From: Allium sativum
Taxonomy: Eukaryota; Streptophyta; Magnoliopsida; Asparagales; Amaryllidaceae
Reading direction: 5' to 3'
Assembly: GCA_030737875.1 (NCBI GenBank)
Contig: CM060911.1
Span: forward strand, 95,748,599 to 95,812,598
Length of the DNA stretch: 64,000 nucleotides
Each line of letters starts with the position of its first letter. Positions within the stretch are counted from its first letter, which is position 1. The position numbers were made by a program, and so were the translations under genes. The notes beneath the pieces were generated by a model. That model worked only from the letters and a program-made list of their open reading frames with translations, was not told the DNA's origin and did no database searches. Positions 9,680 to 23,928 of this stretch are shown here, in pieces.

Positions 9680-10784
9680 TTTTATTTAGAATTTATTTTT
9701 ATATAGTTAAAAATAATTGTCTGTGCTTGTTTGAATGCTGTCTGATTGTTTTAAAATATATATAGTTATTTAGGATTGGTTGACTATTATATATATATTG
9801 GGTTGATGATTGGTTGGATTCCCGTAGTCTCATTAGCGGATGCCCGCAGTTTCATAGCGGATGATTACCCTATACGCCCCACGCTATGATAGTGGATGAC
9901 CTTCATACCGCGATATCCTTCCTCGAAGCAGGATGGGTATTACTATGTTGACTAAGGTCTGTGGATGCAGGAAAAACAGGTTGGAGGAATCCAACTGGAT
10001 TCCTCAAAAATAGGTATTATCTGTTTATTTGTTTGATATCATATATATTCATATATGATGTGTTAAAAATCAAATGATTGAAAATTGGTTGATTTGATTG
10101 TTTAAAATATCAATGGGGCTTGAATATTGATTTATAAAAATATCGAAAAGGGTATTTGAGATTTAAAAAGGGAATTCTATTTTTATAAATAGAACTTGAA
10201 TTTTAAATAAAACTATAGAAAATATTAACTTGTTTTGAAGGTATATAAAACAAGTAATTGAATTTATAAACTCTGTTTATAAATGGAAGGTGGGATTTGA
10301 ATTGAATTTATAAACTCTGCCTATAAAGGAAAAGATGGGATTTGAATGGAATTTATAAACTTTGTTTATAAATGAAAAGATGGGATTTGAATTGAATTTA
10401 TAAACTTTGTTTATAAATGAAAAGGTGGGTTTTGAATCGAATTTATAAACTTTGTTATAAATATATACATGTGGGATTTTAAGTGAAGTTATAAACGTTG
10501 TTTAAATAAGGCATAGAATTCAAATGGAGTTTAACTATTGAATTTGAATATAGAAATTCAAATGGGATTTATAATATAGAATTCAAATGAGATTTATATT
10601 ATAGGATTTGAATAAGAGAAGATAATAGATTTGGATAAATAAAAGTGGATTTGACTAAGAAGTTAATTAACAGATTTAATTAACAAATTTAGTTAAAACG
10701 ATTGGTATAGTTAAAATAGATTGGACAGGTATAGACATACAGGAGACGGGTTTGGAATAAAGTGTTAGAAGGTATAGAAAATGA

Positions 10785-10985
10785 GTGCCCGACAAAAAGG
10801 TACGTATTTAATTTCCATATGAGATTTTATGCGCCGTATCGATAGCCGCTTGGCTTTTCTTTTTCTTTTTGATTGGGAAAGGCCTATGTGGCAGTTCAGG
10901 GATTTTACCGATGCTCCCGGTACAAAGAGATTATGGCGAATTTTTTCAGGAATTTAAGGAGTTAGAATATTTTTAAGATAATTTG
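10785..10985 (+). other. Internal module embedded inside the P LTR
   Basis: GTGCCCGACAAAAAGGTA, then AGCCGCTTGGCTTTTC, then GGCGAATTTTTTC follow in the same order and spacing as the module in the interiors of G and Y. Here it lies in the middle of what otherwise reads as one LTR. Confidence 0.65.
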
Positions 10986-12557
10986 ATAGTTAGAAATCAA
11001 TGTATCGACATATATAGAAGTCGATAAGGAAACGAACTTAGAAATAGAATAGTATAATCAAAAAGGAAGACTAGGAATAAAATCTAGTAAGAATAGAAAG
11101 AGAAAGTGTATACGTGTTTAAAGGTGAAGAATTAGTTGTATGGCATTGATTATTCGAGTAGTCATATCTGTTTTGACGTTATAAATGTTATTCAGTCAAG
11201 GTCTGAGAGGTAGTTATACCCCAACTTGATTGATTTCATTATTAACAAATAAATAGTAAGATTCCAGGCTCGGAGATCAATGTTGAATAAGAGTTAGTTG
11301 AATATAGTATTTGGGTTGCCGTAACGATGTTTTACACAACATCCGTTTTAACCCAAATAAATGTAAGCGTGGAAATAGAATAATAATTATTTCCTAAGTA
11401 TAGAAAATTAAGAAAGGTCAGTATGGTTATTGAAAATATTTGGTTAACAAATATTGATAAAGAAATAGAGAAGTGGTTTAATTAATTGAATATTAATTAA
11501 GGGCTCAGTGATTGTTTGATGTTTGGATGAACACTTGTTTTCTTCGATAGTTAAATCATCGACTATCGAAACGCTTGTTTTTATTCGATAGTTAAATCAC
11601 AGACTATCGAAGTTTTGACCATCGTTGTCATTATGGAGAGACCAGTTGGATTATTATCCGAAGAACCACTCCGTATTGGCAGTAGCGTGCGAATCAGATT
11701 ATATAAAGATAATCGAAGACGGAGTAGAGTGCAAGGACTTTTTCTATAAATAGAAATAGTACCTTCGGCTCATCCTGTTCCTGGGTGACTTGTATGGATG
11801 AATGTCTGACAAAATATTTCCAGAAAGGTCACATACATTGATTTCTTCAACCGTACCAAGAGTGGAAGCGGAGAAGGAAACTTCTTTTAGCTGACACATA
11901 ATGTACTGTTGTAGACGTCAAATTAGTGATTTTGATGGATCTGACGATGTGGCATTCAAAGTGAATCTGGTGTGATGATAAAGCGTAGCTTCAAGCCTCA
12001 CCATCTGGTAAATGACAGAAATCGGGCAGGCAGCATGTCTATGTAGGTCGCACCTATTAGTGTGTCTAATCACCTGATCTAAAGTTTCATTTACTTCTAA
12101 AAATCTATTGTCGATGCTGTCCTATTCAGGAAACGGTTGCTGATCCCAACCGTTGGTGATATACATTTGATACACTCAAGTGAAATGAGTGTTATGTCAT
12201 GTGTGGCTGAGTTGCAAGATGTTCTTGTTGAACTCGGTGTATTCTCCTCTAGAGATATACCAGCGGAAGGTGGTTCCATACTTGTCATAGTTGGAAATCA
12301 AATACCCAATACGTGCTTGCGGTTTATGATTTGTATATATATGTGGAACGTGAGATGCAAACGTTCCACTAGATTGTTATTTACTTGATTTAGACATTAT
12401 TATAATATCAAAAGAGTTTTGATAAGAAGATAAGTCAAGTATTTGGATTTTCATAAGGGAAAAACTCGTTCCGTGTCATACGGCGTGGTCTTATGAGATA
12501 TCATTTAGTTTTCTGAAACTGTTTAAAAACTGTTTACTCATACTAGTCTCATGACTG

Positions 12558-12598
12558 ACCCGGAATTTATTTGTTTTGTTCTACCTAAACACTTGGGT
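12558..12598 (+). other. 3' LTR hairpin (P version)
   Basis: ACCCGGAATTTA and TAAACACTTGGGT, with an ATGACTGACC prefix and GTGC suffix, match the context of the G hairpin but pair less perfectly. Confidence 0.45.
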
Positions 12599-12936
12599 GC
12601 CTAAATTTGTACGGGCAGTCAAGTAGTTCAGGATTTTTCAGATCTATCTAAAGGAGCTTGGAGCATGAGGCTTCAGCGTTAGTTATATAGAGTTTGTTCC
12701 GTTATGTTGTAAGTGTTGTACTCTGATGAGTGTATGTTATACAGTTGAGATTTTGTATTTCAAAAGTTATAATATATTATATTTTGTTCCATTGCAATGT
12801 GAGATTCTGTGTTGTTATTTCTGTTCTTCTTCTATCTCTTTTTCTAAAAGAAAATATTTCGTATTTTCGTGATATTTGGTTTGGACGTATGATGTATATA
12901 GTCAACTCGGATGTTATGAAAATCTGGGTCATTACA

Positions 12937-15886
12937 CTCTGATTCTCTTCGAATTAGTATAGCAACGTAGTGATCTTCACTACGATTCCCACATGACTGG
13001 TTTCGCGTGATTCTGGTAATATACGGTTAAGTTATCGTTATTACTTGTTTGTATAAATATAAATTAAAATAATTAACTAATTTAACATTAATCTTAATTA
13101 AGCATATAATAATCACTTAATTATTACCTCGGATTAACGCGTTTTCTTTTTACCCGGTTTCAATTTCCCGATCGCCCCAAATCTTCGATCCATCATCGAA
13201 GTCCGCCTTCACTTGAACAAAGTGCCAACAAACTCCCTCTTTAGCCATGCGTTACTTTTCCAATTCCTTCATGCAAATTGAGCCAATTCTCTTTTTTTCT
13301 TCTTCTTTCTTTGCTTTACAATATTAGGCCCAGCCCAGCCCAGTTACGAATCCTATAGCCTAACTTCACACTTGGATTCTTCATCTTCTCCAATGACAAA
13401 CAGCAGCCGCTCCATTCTGCCATTTCCATCCGCATTTTTTTTCTACGTTTCTTCTTTCGTACGTCCATACACCTGCTCTCATATATGCTCTCCCTTCTTG
13501 CCACCCAACTGTGACTCCATTACCTCATCGTCGGCACCACCTTGAAGCACCGGCCGTCACACCTACTGACTGTCTCCCTATAATCATACATACGCCTACC
13601 CACTCACTTACTGTTCTCCTCCAATGTAAAATGTTTCAGCGTTCTTCTGTCTTCACCAATTTTCCACTTAATCTTTCTTCTTCTTCATGTTTTTTTTCTT
13701 TCTCTTTGCCATGCGACGTGAAACTCTTCCTGAAGTAACTCATCACCAAAATACTTGCATTCGCCACCGTTTATGTTTTCACAACTTACTGTCTACTCCT
13801 TTATGAAACAAACCAGCAACCCCCTTCCACATATGTCGTGACCCTCACTCTTCCCAGAATTTCCATCCCATCCTTCATGTACACATCACACCCACAGATC
13901 AAACTGCGCACTTCACCAGAGTCCTCCGCCACGTCATCACGTGTTTTCCGGCTTCCCAACACCTCAGTTGAAACCCTCAACCCGTCTACTCACTATGCTT
14001 CCTTATGATAACTACCACCATTTGTAACAGTACTATGCCATCGTACCATGCATTCTATACATAGCTCGAACCCCTCCGGCATGCTTCGATGTCCTCCTTC
14101 TCCTTTTCACCATGCTGCTGCCACATCCCTTCTTCACAGCCCCTTCTGTAGTTTCTAAAGTACCACACCATTCCCCTTTTAAAACTTCCCACTCCCACCT
14201 AACATCACTAGCGCCGCTACGGACCCGAGTACCTCCTCTTCTTGGCACAGTTTTGCTTGTTTAGAAAGGGATCTCAACGCTGTTTTCATTATTTTTATTT
14301 TATATTTTAAAGATTCATCACCATTATCATTCACTGCGTGTTTGCTTCAGAAAATGGACAAACGCTTCGATATTTATAGTGATGGAGCCTTGGCCGCCAC
14401 GGTTCGGGTAATGTGATGAGCATGCAAATGAACATAGGATGGTAGGAATAGAATAGCTATTTTGTTATTTCCCTTCATCCATCAATGGTGACTTCGGTTG
14501 TCACTGTGGTCTTCTTTCTTCCATGTGCACAGTGCACTGAGCTTACTGATTTTACGGTTTCGTTTGGGTAGGTACAACAGTGAGTGGTTGGGTAGGGTAG
14601 CTATGGTTACAGGCCAGAGTATAATTTTGGAAAAGAAGCGAAAAGAAATGGAAAAGAAACGTTAGGTAGGGAGGGTCAGCTTGCATGCGTGGATTGGTCT
14701 GCTAGTATATGTACGCACTGAGTTGTTCAAAATTAGGGTGTACATATCGACAATTTAGCCATGTGTATAGGCGGCTGAAACTAGAATAGCTGTGTGAAAT
14801 TTCACTTCATTGGCTCATGTATATATTATAGTGTTGTACGTGTATATTAGTGTAGGTTATTTCTTAAAGATGAAGTATGCACAGGCTGCGTGACTATAGA
14901 ATAGGGGTTGACCCTTTACCATAAATTTTGATTTTAGTTTTCTCACAGCGCTAAGATATTGGTTGAGTACCAGCTTTCCAAAGATTTTCATGTGCAAAGA
15001 TGGACAGTCCCCTTTTTTACATTTAAAGTGTTGTAGTGTTTAATTCAAGTAACGGACCTTGGTACCATTTAGAATTTGGTTAGAAGCTATAAAAACAGAA
15101 GCACATGGTTCGATCTGACCAAAACATGAAAAAAACATGCGCTGCTAAAAGAAGGACAACAGTATAAATTTAATATGACGTGACGAAAGATTTTTTTTTG
15201 TTCGAATGCTGCTAATGATATTTTAGTTTTAAAATCAAACGTACCCTGCTATATAAAATTCTGTCCGCATACGACGTACTATCGACAAAAATAAAAATAT
15301 CGTTGTGTCCAGCAGTGTGTCACGATCACAAACATATAATAAAATAGACAAGTTAACTAATCCTGTGAAACCCCAAAATGTTGATACAAGGTGTAAAATA
15401 TTTCAAATAAAAGGAGTTGATTTCCCAAATTAAAAATTACAGTAAAATTCTAAAAATTAAATTATAACCGTGCCTCAAAAATCACGTCCGAGTTCGAAAC
15501 CAATATTTAATAATATTAAATAAATCATTATGGTCTATAATCGATTCCACATCAACTATTTCAGAATTTGATTTGGACATAAAATAAAATCTACAACATG
15601 AAAATTCGATTTTTCTCTTCCAATAGAAAAATATTATCAATTAAATTCAGATGCTTCTTATTTCACAGAATTCCGACTTAAAACGGATTCTGTATGATCA
15701 ATTGAAGTTGAAATTCAATTTTACGAACTACCGCACAGTTTTGAGTTCATTTTATAATATAAATATAAATATTCAGTCGGCATTTAGTTAACGAATTAGA
15801 TATTAAATTCCGTAAATAATTCAAATATAATATTTAAACAAATTTAAATATTCGGATTCAAATAGTCGAAAATCCGGGTCATTACA
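12937..15886 (-). mobile_element. Y: 3' LTR, truncated in window by P
   Basis: Read on the minus strand it starts TGTAATGACCCGGATTTTCG at 15886, next to a PPT. It is co-linear with 20892-23928, the start of the Y 5' LTR, apart from an absence of about 90 bp near 14045. It stops abruptly at 12937, where P ends; the rest should lie on the far side of P, off-window. On the plus strand about 13140-14260 is pyrimidine-rich and gives an open frame in the right copy that is broken in the left one, so I do not call it coding. Confidence 0.75.
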
Positions 15887-17153
15887 TTCTTCCCCCCTTA
15901 AAAGAATTTCGTCCCCGAAATTACTATGTTAAGAAGAATGTTCCGATCTTGATTATTTACAAAATAATTCATATAAAACATTATCAAAAATGTTTCTAAG
16001 TTTTCAAAAAATTTCGAAAAATTCGCCAGCGCCTCCTCTGTACCCTTTGATCTAAATAACTATTATTCGCCACTCCGGCCTCACCTTGATCAAAAGAAAA
16101 TAAAAGCCAAGCAGCTATCCATCTCAGGGGTATAAAATCAAACACCTAATTAATAATATTAAGGTTTACCTTTTTGTCGGGCACCCAATACTCGAATCAT
16201 GAAGTTCAGTAACTAACAGCTCTCCATTTTCAACCTGCACTCAGCTTGATATATACTGGAAATAACCAACATAGGGTAAAACTATTTTAATCTATTTCAT
16301 ATTGAATTTTTTCCTAGTTTTCAGTACATTCAACTATTGAGGAATTCTTATATTCAATCAATCTAACAACCAATAACCAAACAGTTCACAATACACAATC
16401 ACTTTAACCAATCATTTTATTTCCCCTTTTAATTTTTATTTAACTTGTCTTTAGTTAAATAATAAATTCCATATTCAAATTTTATCCACCAATTCTATAA
16501 TTTAAATTTCCTTCTGGTTCTATTAAACCAGTCAAATTTATTACCCCTAGATCTCATTTTAACAAGCGCCCCAACTCATTCATTGGTTCTAAATCCAATT
16601 CAAATCCATTTTTCAATCATATAATTCAGTTTCCCTGATATTTTAGTCATAACTAACACTCGTATATATTCGATTCAAATTCAGAATATTTGAATTTTAT
16701 TTCAATTTATTCATGTCAAATCAAGCTCAAATCCATATCTATGCAATATATCCCAAACATACAATCCAACAAATTCCCATTTATTCTGTTTGGATTCATT
16801 CACTTTTTATTTTACCCAACACAAGTCAAATTCTTGTTGGCCTATCTCAATTCCAATTCAAAGGATTTAATTTAACTTATACAAGTTAAAATTAATTCCC
16901 AACTTCATATTTGAAATGTTTCCAAATTCATACAAGTTTTGAGTTAAATAATAATTTGAGAAAATTATAAATTTTATCTTCTTATAAAATATTTTGGGTC
17001 AAAACAATATAAAAATACTTTTATATTCAAATTACAATTACGCACTCTCGTATATATATACACTCAACTCGATCTAGGGTATTACTAGCCCAATCTCTAT
17101 TGGGTCACACAACAGAGCCAAGGTTATACCTAAATCATTGGTCTGATACCAAC
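15887..17153 (-). mobile_element. Y: internal region, about 1.27 kb, non-coding
   Basis: Bounded by a PPT next to the left LTR (15887-15905, complement of a run of G) with the TTTCGTCCCCGAAA stem (15907-15922), and by a PBS next to the right LTR. It is very AT-rich between 16200 and 17050. No protein domain is visible. A copy of the shared internal module lies at about 16010-16195 on the minus strand. Like G, it is a non-autonomous interior between multi-kilobase LTRs. Confidence 0.7.
17140..17151 (-). other. Y primer binding site
   Basis: On the minus strand this reads TGGTATCAGACC, 11 of 12 matches to the initiator-Met PBS, two bases inside the LTR end GGGTCATTACA. Confidence 0.7.
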
Positions 17154-17378
17154 TGTAATGACCCGGCGATTTCGGTAGGCTTTTCAACCATCCCTCAACC
17201 CCCAAGGCAGAGGGCCAACCTCCCCCCGTGGCTTACACCGGTACCTCAGAACAGCTTTTACGGCCAGCCTCGCGACTCGACCAACCCACATTGTGAGGAG
17301 ATGTAGGGGTAAGAGTCTCCCGTTCGCCACCTAATGCAAAGCAAGGACCCCCTATCATCCGTACCAATTAAGCAACCA

Positions 17379-17402
17379 GCTCTGATGCCAACTATAGCGA
17401 CC
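17379..17402 (-). other. Second PBS and LTR-end-like junction in Y
   Basis: On the minus strand CGGGTCGCTATA is followed by GT and TGGCATCAGAGC, an 11-of-12 match to the initiator-Met PBS. This is the same layout as the true boundary 239 bp away. Either this is the older LTR boundary, with the LTR later extended, or a fragment of another element lies here. Confidence 0.55.
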
Positions 17403-17757
17403 CGCGGTTTTCGACACTCGAATCTCGACACTAATACATCTCGTGTCCCAACTAAAGCGTCGAAATCCCAGAAAGCTAATAGAAAGAAGTTAGAGGGTGA
17501 GAGAAGAAAGAAAGAATTATTAGAATAGAAGAATAAGAAGATCAGAGTCTCACAGCGGAATGGACAAAATATAATAATCAATAATAATTGATACAAAAAG
17601 AACTGTATATATACGATTACAGCATCAGAGTATACATTCATATCAATACAACGCACATCAGAAATAAGCTAGTACTAGTGAATATATGGAATATGTCTCG
17701 ACTTCAACTCATCTTCTGAAGCTCCAAGCGATACCTAACCTGATAATATACACGGTC

Positions 17758-17800
17758 TGACCCGAGCACATTTGAAGCAAAGCAAAATTCTCCCGGGTCA
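17758..17800 (-). other. 3' LTR hairpin (Y version)
   Basis: TGACCCGAG (17758-17766) can pair with CTCCCGGGTCA (near 17790-17800), with small bulges. It occupies the same place relative to the LTR end as the hairpins of G and T. Confidence 0.45.
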
Positions 17801-20800
17801 GTCTGAAATACTTTCAGTGATAAATTCATAACACGACAACTTGTTTAACTTCGAAATCCTTTTGAAACAAAAGGATAATAGTAAGACCATCCCACACATA
17901 AACACGGACAATTTTTACCTTAATATAACCAAACCATTTTAAAGTCAATATCTTGTTATGATATTATAATAGTGTCTAAATACAAACAGATAGAATCTAG
18001 CAGAACTCTTGCATCTCACGCTCCACATATGTAGTATACAATCAAAACCACGGGCGCTTGTTGGAGATTGGATTCCAACAATGATAAGGTATGAAACCAC
18101 CTGCCGATAGTGTATCTCTAGAGAGGAATACACTGGGTTCAACAAGAACGTCTTGCAACCCGGCCACACATGACCGACCACTCATTTTCTTGAGTGTATC
18201 GAATATATTGTCACCTTACGGCTTTTGTCGCGACCACCGTAGTTCCCGGGAGATACAAAAATGAAAAGAAGTAACAAATATGAATATTTTCTAGAATGTG
18301 ACAATACACCCTAATGGGGGCGACCCACATTGCCATGCTGCCTGGCCGATTTTTGTCATTTCCCAGTTGTGAGGCTTGAGGTTATAATCGACTTTTGAAC
18401 ATCTGGCCACCATTCGCATCGTCCATACATGTCATCCAGGAACAGGATGAACCGAAGGCACCCTCCTACCACACCCTAGGAATCACCCTATAGATCAGTG
18501 GCGAGTAGTCCTTGCAATCCATAGATTCCAATAACGACAGAATCATTGTTAACTCTAGGGATCAGCCAGAGGTATTTAACAATAGTTCTTCCGCTCATGA
18601 AGTTTTACGGTCTTCAATTGCTCCACCTCGATCAGTATGTTCGACATATCCGTATTTATTGGTCGGAATGGTTTTCGAATATAAATTCAATCCCGGTCTT
18701 TCCATACCAACAATGGGTCCGATTTTGATAGTTGGTTACCAAACTATCAAAATAAACAACCATAAAAAACAAACAGATCCATTGGTTTATTACACAACAT
18801 CACTTGGCCATTTAAAAATAATATATTAATATTCTTAAATCCTTTTACCTATATACCTAGAAAATATCTTAAATCAAATCTAATGTAATCTTCAACTAAC
18901 ATTTCAAAACATTTCTATAACATTTCTTATTATCTTATCGATCATTACGACATATTCTTTGGCTTCGGTATTTGAATACAATATCGTCGCTTATCGATTT
19001 AGAATGAACTCATTCTAAATCTCATTTCTTACTTTTGAAAATGTTGTTATACTCTCACCAATCTCCTTTTATATATTTCTACTATGGAAATATCAATTCA
19101 CATCCTTAACCCCTTTATATATCCTTTTATATTTGGAATCCCATCATATATATTCCCAACATTTCAGATAACGTTACATTATTACTTTTCAAAATAAATT
19201 TACTTCCAACATCTCCCTCATTACAACTAATATCATTCTCCGATAATCCTGAAGTCGTTCAAGTTGGGGTAATTTAATTACCTCTCAGACCTTGATCAAC
19301 AACGTTTTAATCTCAAGACAAATATCAGTTGTAATACAAAAACTGATACTCATTCCTCATATCACAACAAATCCCATTTTAATTCCATCTTGATGAAATA
19401 TCATCCCTTCTTTTAAAATGGCGGTTCTATATCGCATCTTGATAACTTATTTCATTTAACTGCTCTAATCCAAACTTGGGTTTATTTTTGATTTCCCATT
19501 TCATATCTTCACTAGTTCCTTACCATAAATCAGTCAGAAAATAATTCTCAATATATTAAACCCGAAGGCCAAAACCAACATTAGATCAATATTCAGAAAA
19601 TCAGTTATCCCAACTGATTCCCAGTTAAGTTCTATTTCTTAAATTTCCAATCTTGGCTTTCCCTTTATTCAAATGTAACTTCTAATAACTCGGTCCATTC
19701 ATATATTCAATAATACTTGGGTTTTTTTAACTTCGCATAATTTGGATTCATAGATTTCAATTAAGTATAATTTAGTTAGAATCAAGTTAAAAACTTCGAT
19801 TTCACATTAATTCTCTTTAATAACTATAAACACGGCTTTAAACTTCACAAACTTTCCTTACTATATTTTACATTTAAAATTTATCACTTCGATTATTATT
19901 AAATGACTAATAATCTAGTGACAACATTTACTAAAATAAAACAGGATTTCTTAACCATTAACTACCCTCTTTTAAATTAACGAACTAATTTAATAAACAA
20001 TTTCAGTTAACGCCGTTACTTGTTCAACTCTAAACATGATTAACCTGTTAGTCAATCGTTATTGATCTTTCCATTTAAATTAATTAATAATTAATTAATT
20101 CATCTAAATAATTCTATTCACTCTAATTAATATCAATATAAACCCATTATAATCGGTATGTTAATTCTGGTCACTTGAATTAGCTAAATAAGATCGTTTT
20201 TAATAATCACTTAATAAGCACGTGCTTCGTGCACGGTAGATTTTTGGTACAAAAATCGTAATTTGTGGTTAAACCAATCAATGTATATATGGTTGGATTT
20301 TTTTCTCCTATTTAGAACTTCATTTAAAATAATATATTTAAAAATATATATTTGGTTGTAAAGTAAATTCCATAATTCCATTTCTAGCGATTCAACTAAT
20401 GGTGAATCGATTTTTATAAAATGGTGTATCTCTGGGCCATCTGCTATTTATTCCGTAATCAATACTATATATTGATTCAAAGCTCAACCACCGTCAAAAA
20501 CCAATAGGGTTTAAAGTCAACGAGTTTTAAACAGTTCATATAAAATATGAAATAACAGCATATTAAATGTTTGAGGAATCTGGTTTGATTCCTCCTGCCT
20601 GTTCTTCCCTGCATCATAGATCAGCATATAATTTATAACAGCATATGATTTTAATTTGAATATAATAATCGACGATAATATAATTCACATCAACCATATA
20701 AATCAACCGTAGGCAATCAAGGCATCCAATCAACTAATTATCAAGGTTTTAATCAAATTATATGAATTTAGCACATCCTAACATTTCAGAAATGTGTGAG

Positions 20801-23800
20801 AATTAAATCACCTTTGTACTGATTGACCGTTGTTGCGTTATTCCATTTAATTTTAAACTAGCGTTTAAAATTAAACAAAAAATGCAATTGTCTCTGATTC
20901 TCTCCGAATTAGTATAGCAACGTAGTGATCTTCACTACGATTCCCACATGACTGGTTTCGCGTGATTCTGGAAATATACGGTTGAGTTATCGTTATTACT
21001 TGTTTATATAAATTAAAATAATTAACTAATTTAACATTAATCTTAATTAAGCGTATAATAATAAATTAATTAATACCACGGATTAACGCGTTTTCTTTTT
21101 ACCCGGTTTCAATTTCTCGATCGCCCCAAATCTTCGATCCATCGTCGAAGCCAGCTTTCACTTGAACAAAGTGCCAACAAACTCCCTCTTTAGCCATGCG
21201 TTACTTTTCCAATTCCTTCATGCAAACTGAGCCAATTCTCTCTTCTTTTTTTCTTTCTTTGCTTTACAATATTAGGCCCAGCCTAGTTACGAATTCTATA
21301 AGCTAACTTCACACTTGGATTCTTCATCTTCTCCAATGACAAATAGCAACCGCTCCATTTTGCCATTTCCATCCGCATTTTATTCTATGTTTCTTCTTTC
21401 GTACGTCCATACTCCTGCTCTCATATATGCTCTCCCTTCTTGCTACCCAACCGTGACTCCATTACCTCATCGTCGGCACCACCATGAAGCACCGGTCGTC
21501 ACACATACTGACTATCTCCCTATAATCATACATACGGCTACCCACTCACTTCCTGTTCTCCTCCGATGTAAAATGTTTCAGCGTTCTTCTATCTTCACCA
21601 TTTTTCCACTTTATCTTTCTTTTTCTTGTTTTTGTTCTTTCTCTTTGCCACGCGACGTGAAACTCTTCCTGAAGCAACTCATCACCAAAATACTTGCATC
21701 CGCCACCGTTTATGTTTTCACAACTTACTGTCTACTCCTTCATGAAACAAACCAGCAACCCCTTTCCACACATGCCGTGACCCTCACTCTTCCCAGAATT
21801 TCCATCCCATCCTTCATGTACACATCACACCCATAGATCGGACGGCGCACATCACCAGAGTCCTCCACCACATCATCACGTGTTTTCCGGCTTCCCAACA
21901 CCTCAGTTGAACCCCTCAACCCGTCTACTCACTATGCTTCCTTATGATAACTACCACCATTTGTAACAGCACTATGCCACCGTACCATGCATCCCCTGTC
22001 CATTTACAACTTGTTGCTATCATAACTCTTCTCCTATTCACGTACTCAAACTTTGCTCAAAACAACACCATTTTTCATCCTTTAACCCCCAACAGTCTCA
22101 CCTCCCATACATAGCTCGAACCCCTCCGGCATGCTTCGACGTCCTCCTTTTCCTTTTCACCGTGATGCTACCACATCCCTTCTTCACAGCCCCTTCTGTA
22201 GTTTCGAAAGTACCACACCATTCCCCTTTTAAAACTTCCCACTCCCACCTGACATCACTAGCGCCGCTACGGACCCGAGTACCTCCTCATCTTGGCACAG
22301 TTTTGCTTGTTTAGAAAGGGATCTCAACACTGTTTTCATTATTTTTATTGTATATTTTAAAGATTCATCACCATTATTGTTCAGTACATGTTTGCTTCAG
22401 AAAATGGACAAACGCTTCGATATTTATAGTGATGGAGCCTTGGCCGCCACGGTTCGGGTAATGTGATGAGCATGCAAATGAACATAGGATGGTAGGAATA
22501 GAATAGCTGTTTTGTTATTTCCCTTCATCCATCTATGGTGACTTCGGTTGTTACTGTAGTCTGCTTTCTTCCATGTGCACAGTGCACTGAGCTTGCTGAT
22601 TTTACGGTTTTGTTTGGGTAGGTACAGCAGTGAGTGGTTGGGTAGGGTAGCTGTGGTTACAGGCCATAGTATGACGTTCGAAAAGAAGCGAAAAGAAATG
22701 GAAAAGAAATTTTAGTTAGGGAGGGTCAGCTTGCATGCGTGGATTGGTCTGCTAGTATATGTACGCAATGAGTTGTTCAAAATTAGTGTGTACATTTCGA
22801 TAATTTACCCATGTGTATAAGCAGCTGAAACTAGAATGGCTGTGTGAAATTTCACTTCATTTGCTCCTGTATATATTATAGTGTTGTACGTGTATATTAG
22901 GGTAGGTTACTTCTTAAAGATGAAGTATGAACAGGCTGCGTGACTAGAGAATAGGGGTTGACCCTTTACCATAAATTTTGATTTGATTTTTCTCACAGCG
23001 CTAGGATATTGGTTGAGTACCAGCTTTCCAAAGATTTTCATGTGCAAAGATGGACAGTCCCCTTTTTTACATTTAAAGTGTTGTAGTGTTTAATTCAAGT
23101 AACGGACCTTGGTACCATTTAGAATTTGGTTTGAAGCAATGAAAACAGAAGAACATGGTTCGATCTGACCAAAACATGAAAAAAAACATGCGCTACTGAA
23201 AGAAGGACAACGGTAAAAATTTAATATGACATGACGAAAGATTTTTTTGTTCGAATGCCTCTAATGATATTTTAGTTTTAAAATCAAACGTACCCTGCTA
23301 TATAAAATTCTGTCCGCATACGACGTACTATCGACAAAAATAAAAATATCGTTGCGTCCAGCAGTGTGTCACGATCACAAACATATAATAAAACCGGCAA
23401 GTTAACTAATCCTGTGAAACCCCAAAATGTTGATACAGGGTGTAAATTATTTCAAATAAAAAGTTGTTGATTTCACAAATTAAAAATTACAGTAAAATAC
23501 TAAAAATTAAATTATAACTCCACCTCAAAAATCACGTCCGAGTTCGAACCCAATATTTAATTATATTAAATAAATCGTTATGGTCTATAATCGATTCCAC
23601 AGCGACTATTTCAGAATTTGATTTGGATGTAAAATAAAATCTACAACATGAAAATTCGATTTTTCTCTTCCAATAGAAAAATATTACCAATTAGATTCAG
23701 ACGCTTCACAGAATTCTGACTTAAAACGGATTTTGTATGATCAATTGAAGTTGAAATTCAATTTTTCGAACTACCGCGCAGTTTTGAGTTCGTTTTATAA

Positions 23801-23928
23801 TATAAATATAAATATTCAGTCGGCATTTAGTTAACGAATTCGATATTAAATTCCGTAAATAATTCAAATATAATATTTAAACAATTTAAATATTCGAATT
23901 CAAATAGCCGAAAATCCGGGTTGTTACA

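Larger units (their letters stand above)
8060..12936 (+). mobile_element. P: 3' LTR, 4.88 kb
   Basis: It begins TGTAATGACCCGG after the PPT and ends GGGTCATTACA, so its termini are near-perfect inverted repeats. The presumed TSD base run on the right is CTCTG (12937-12941), which occupies the homologous unbroken site at 20892-20896 in the Y LTR. Stretches match, as reverse complement, the Z LTR (23929-25863) and the 3' part of the Y LTR, for example around 9957-10000 and 11750-12050. It holds a GC-richer cassette, a TA microsatellite, a GGTGAGT hairpin, a copy of the internal module and a 3' hairpin. No conserved gene was seen. Confidence 0.75.
17154..23928 (-). mobile_element. Y: 5' LTR, about 6.77 kb
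   Basis: On the minus strand it starts TGTAACAACCCGGATTTTCG (23928) and ends GGGTCATTACA (17154), next to a PBS. The first 3.04 kb match 12937-15886. The rest resembles the reverse complement of the 3' half of the P LTR, with landmarks around 18300-18460, 19250-19330 and 20570-20630. A second LTR-end-plus-PBS junction lies at 17379-17402. Inserted into the Z LTR: bases 23929-23933 (AAACC) are the expected TSD, with the other copy off-window. Confidence 0.65.

Noticed and set aside
21315..21836. 173-codon plus-strand frame in the Y 5' LTR
   Set aside because: The co-linear stretch of the Y 3' LTR (about 13390-13910) breaks the frame with a stop after a single change, and the protein is a low-complexity S/T/P/L product of a pyrimidine-rich tract matching no family I know.
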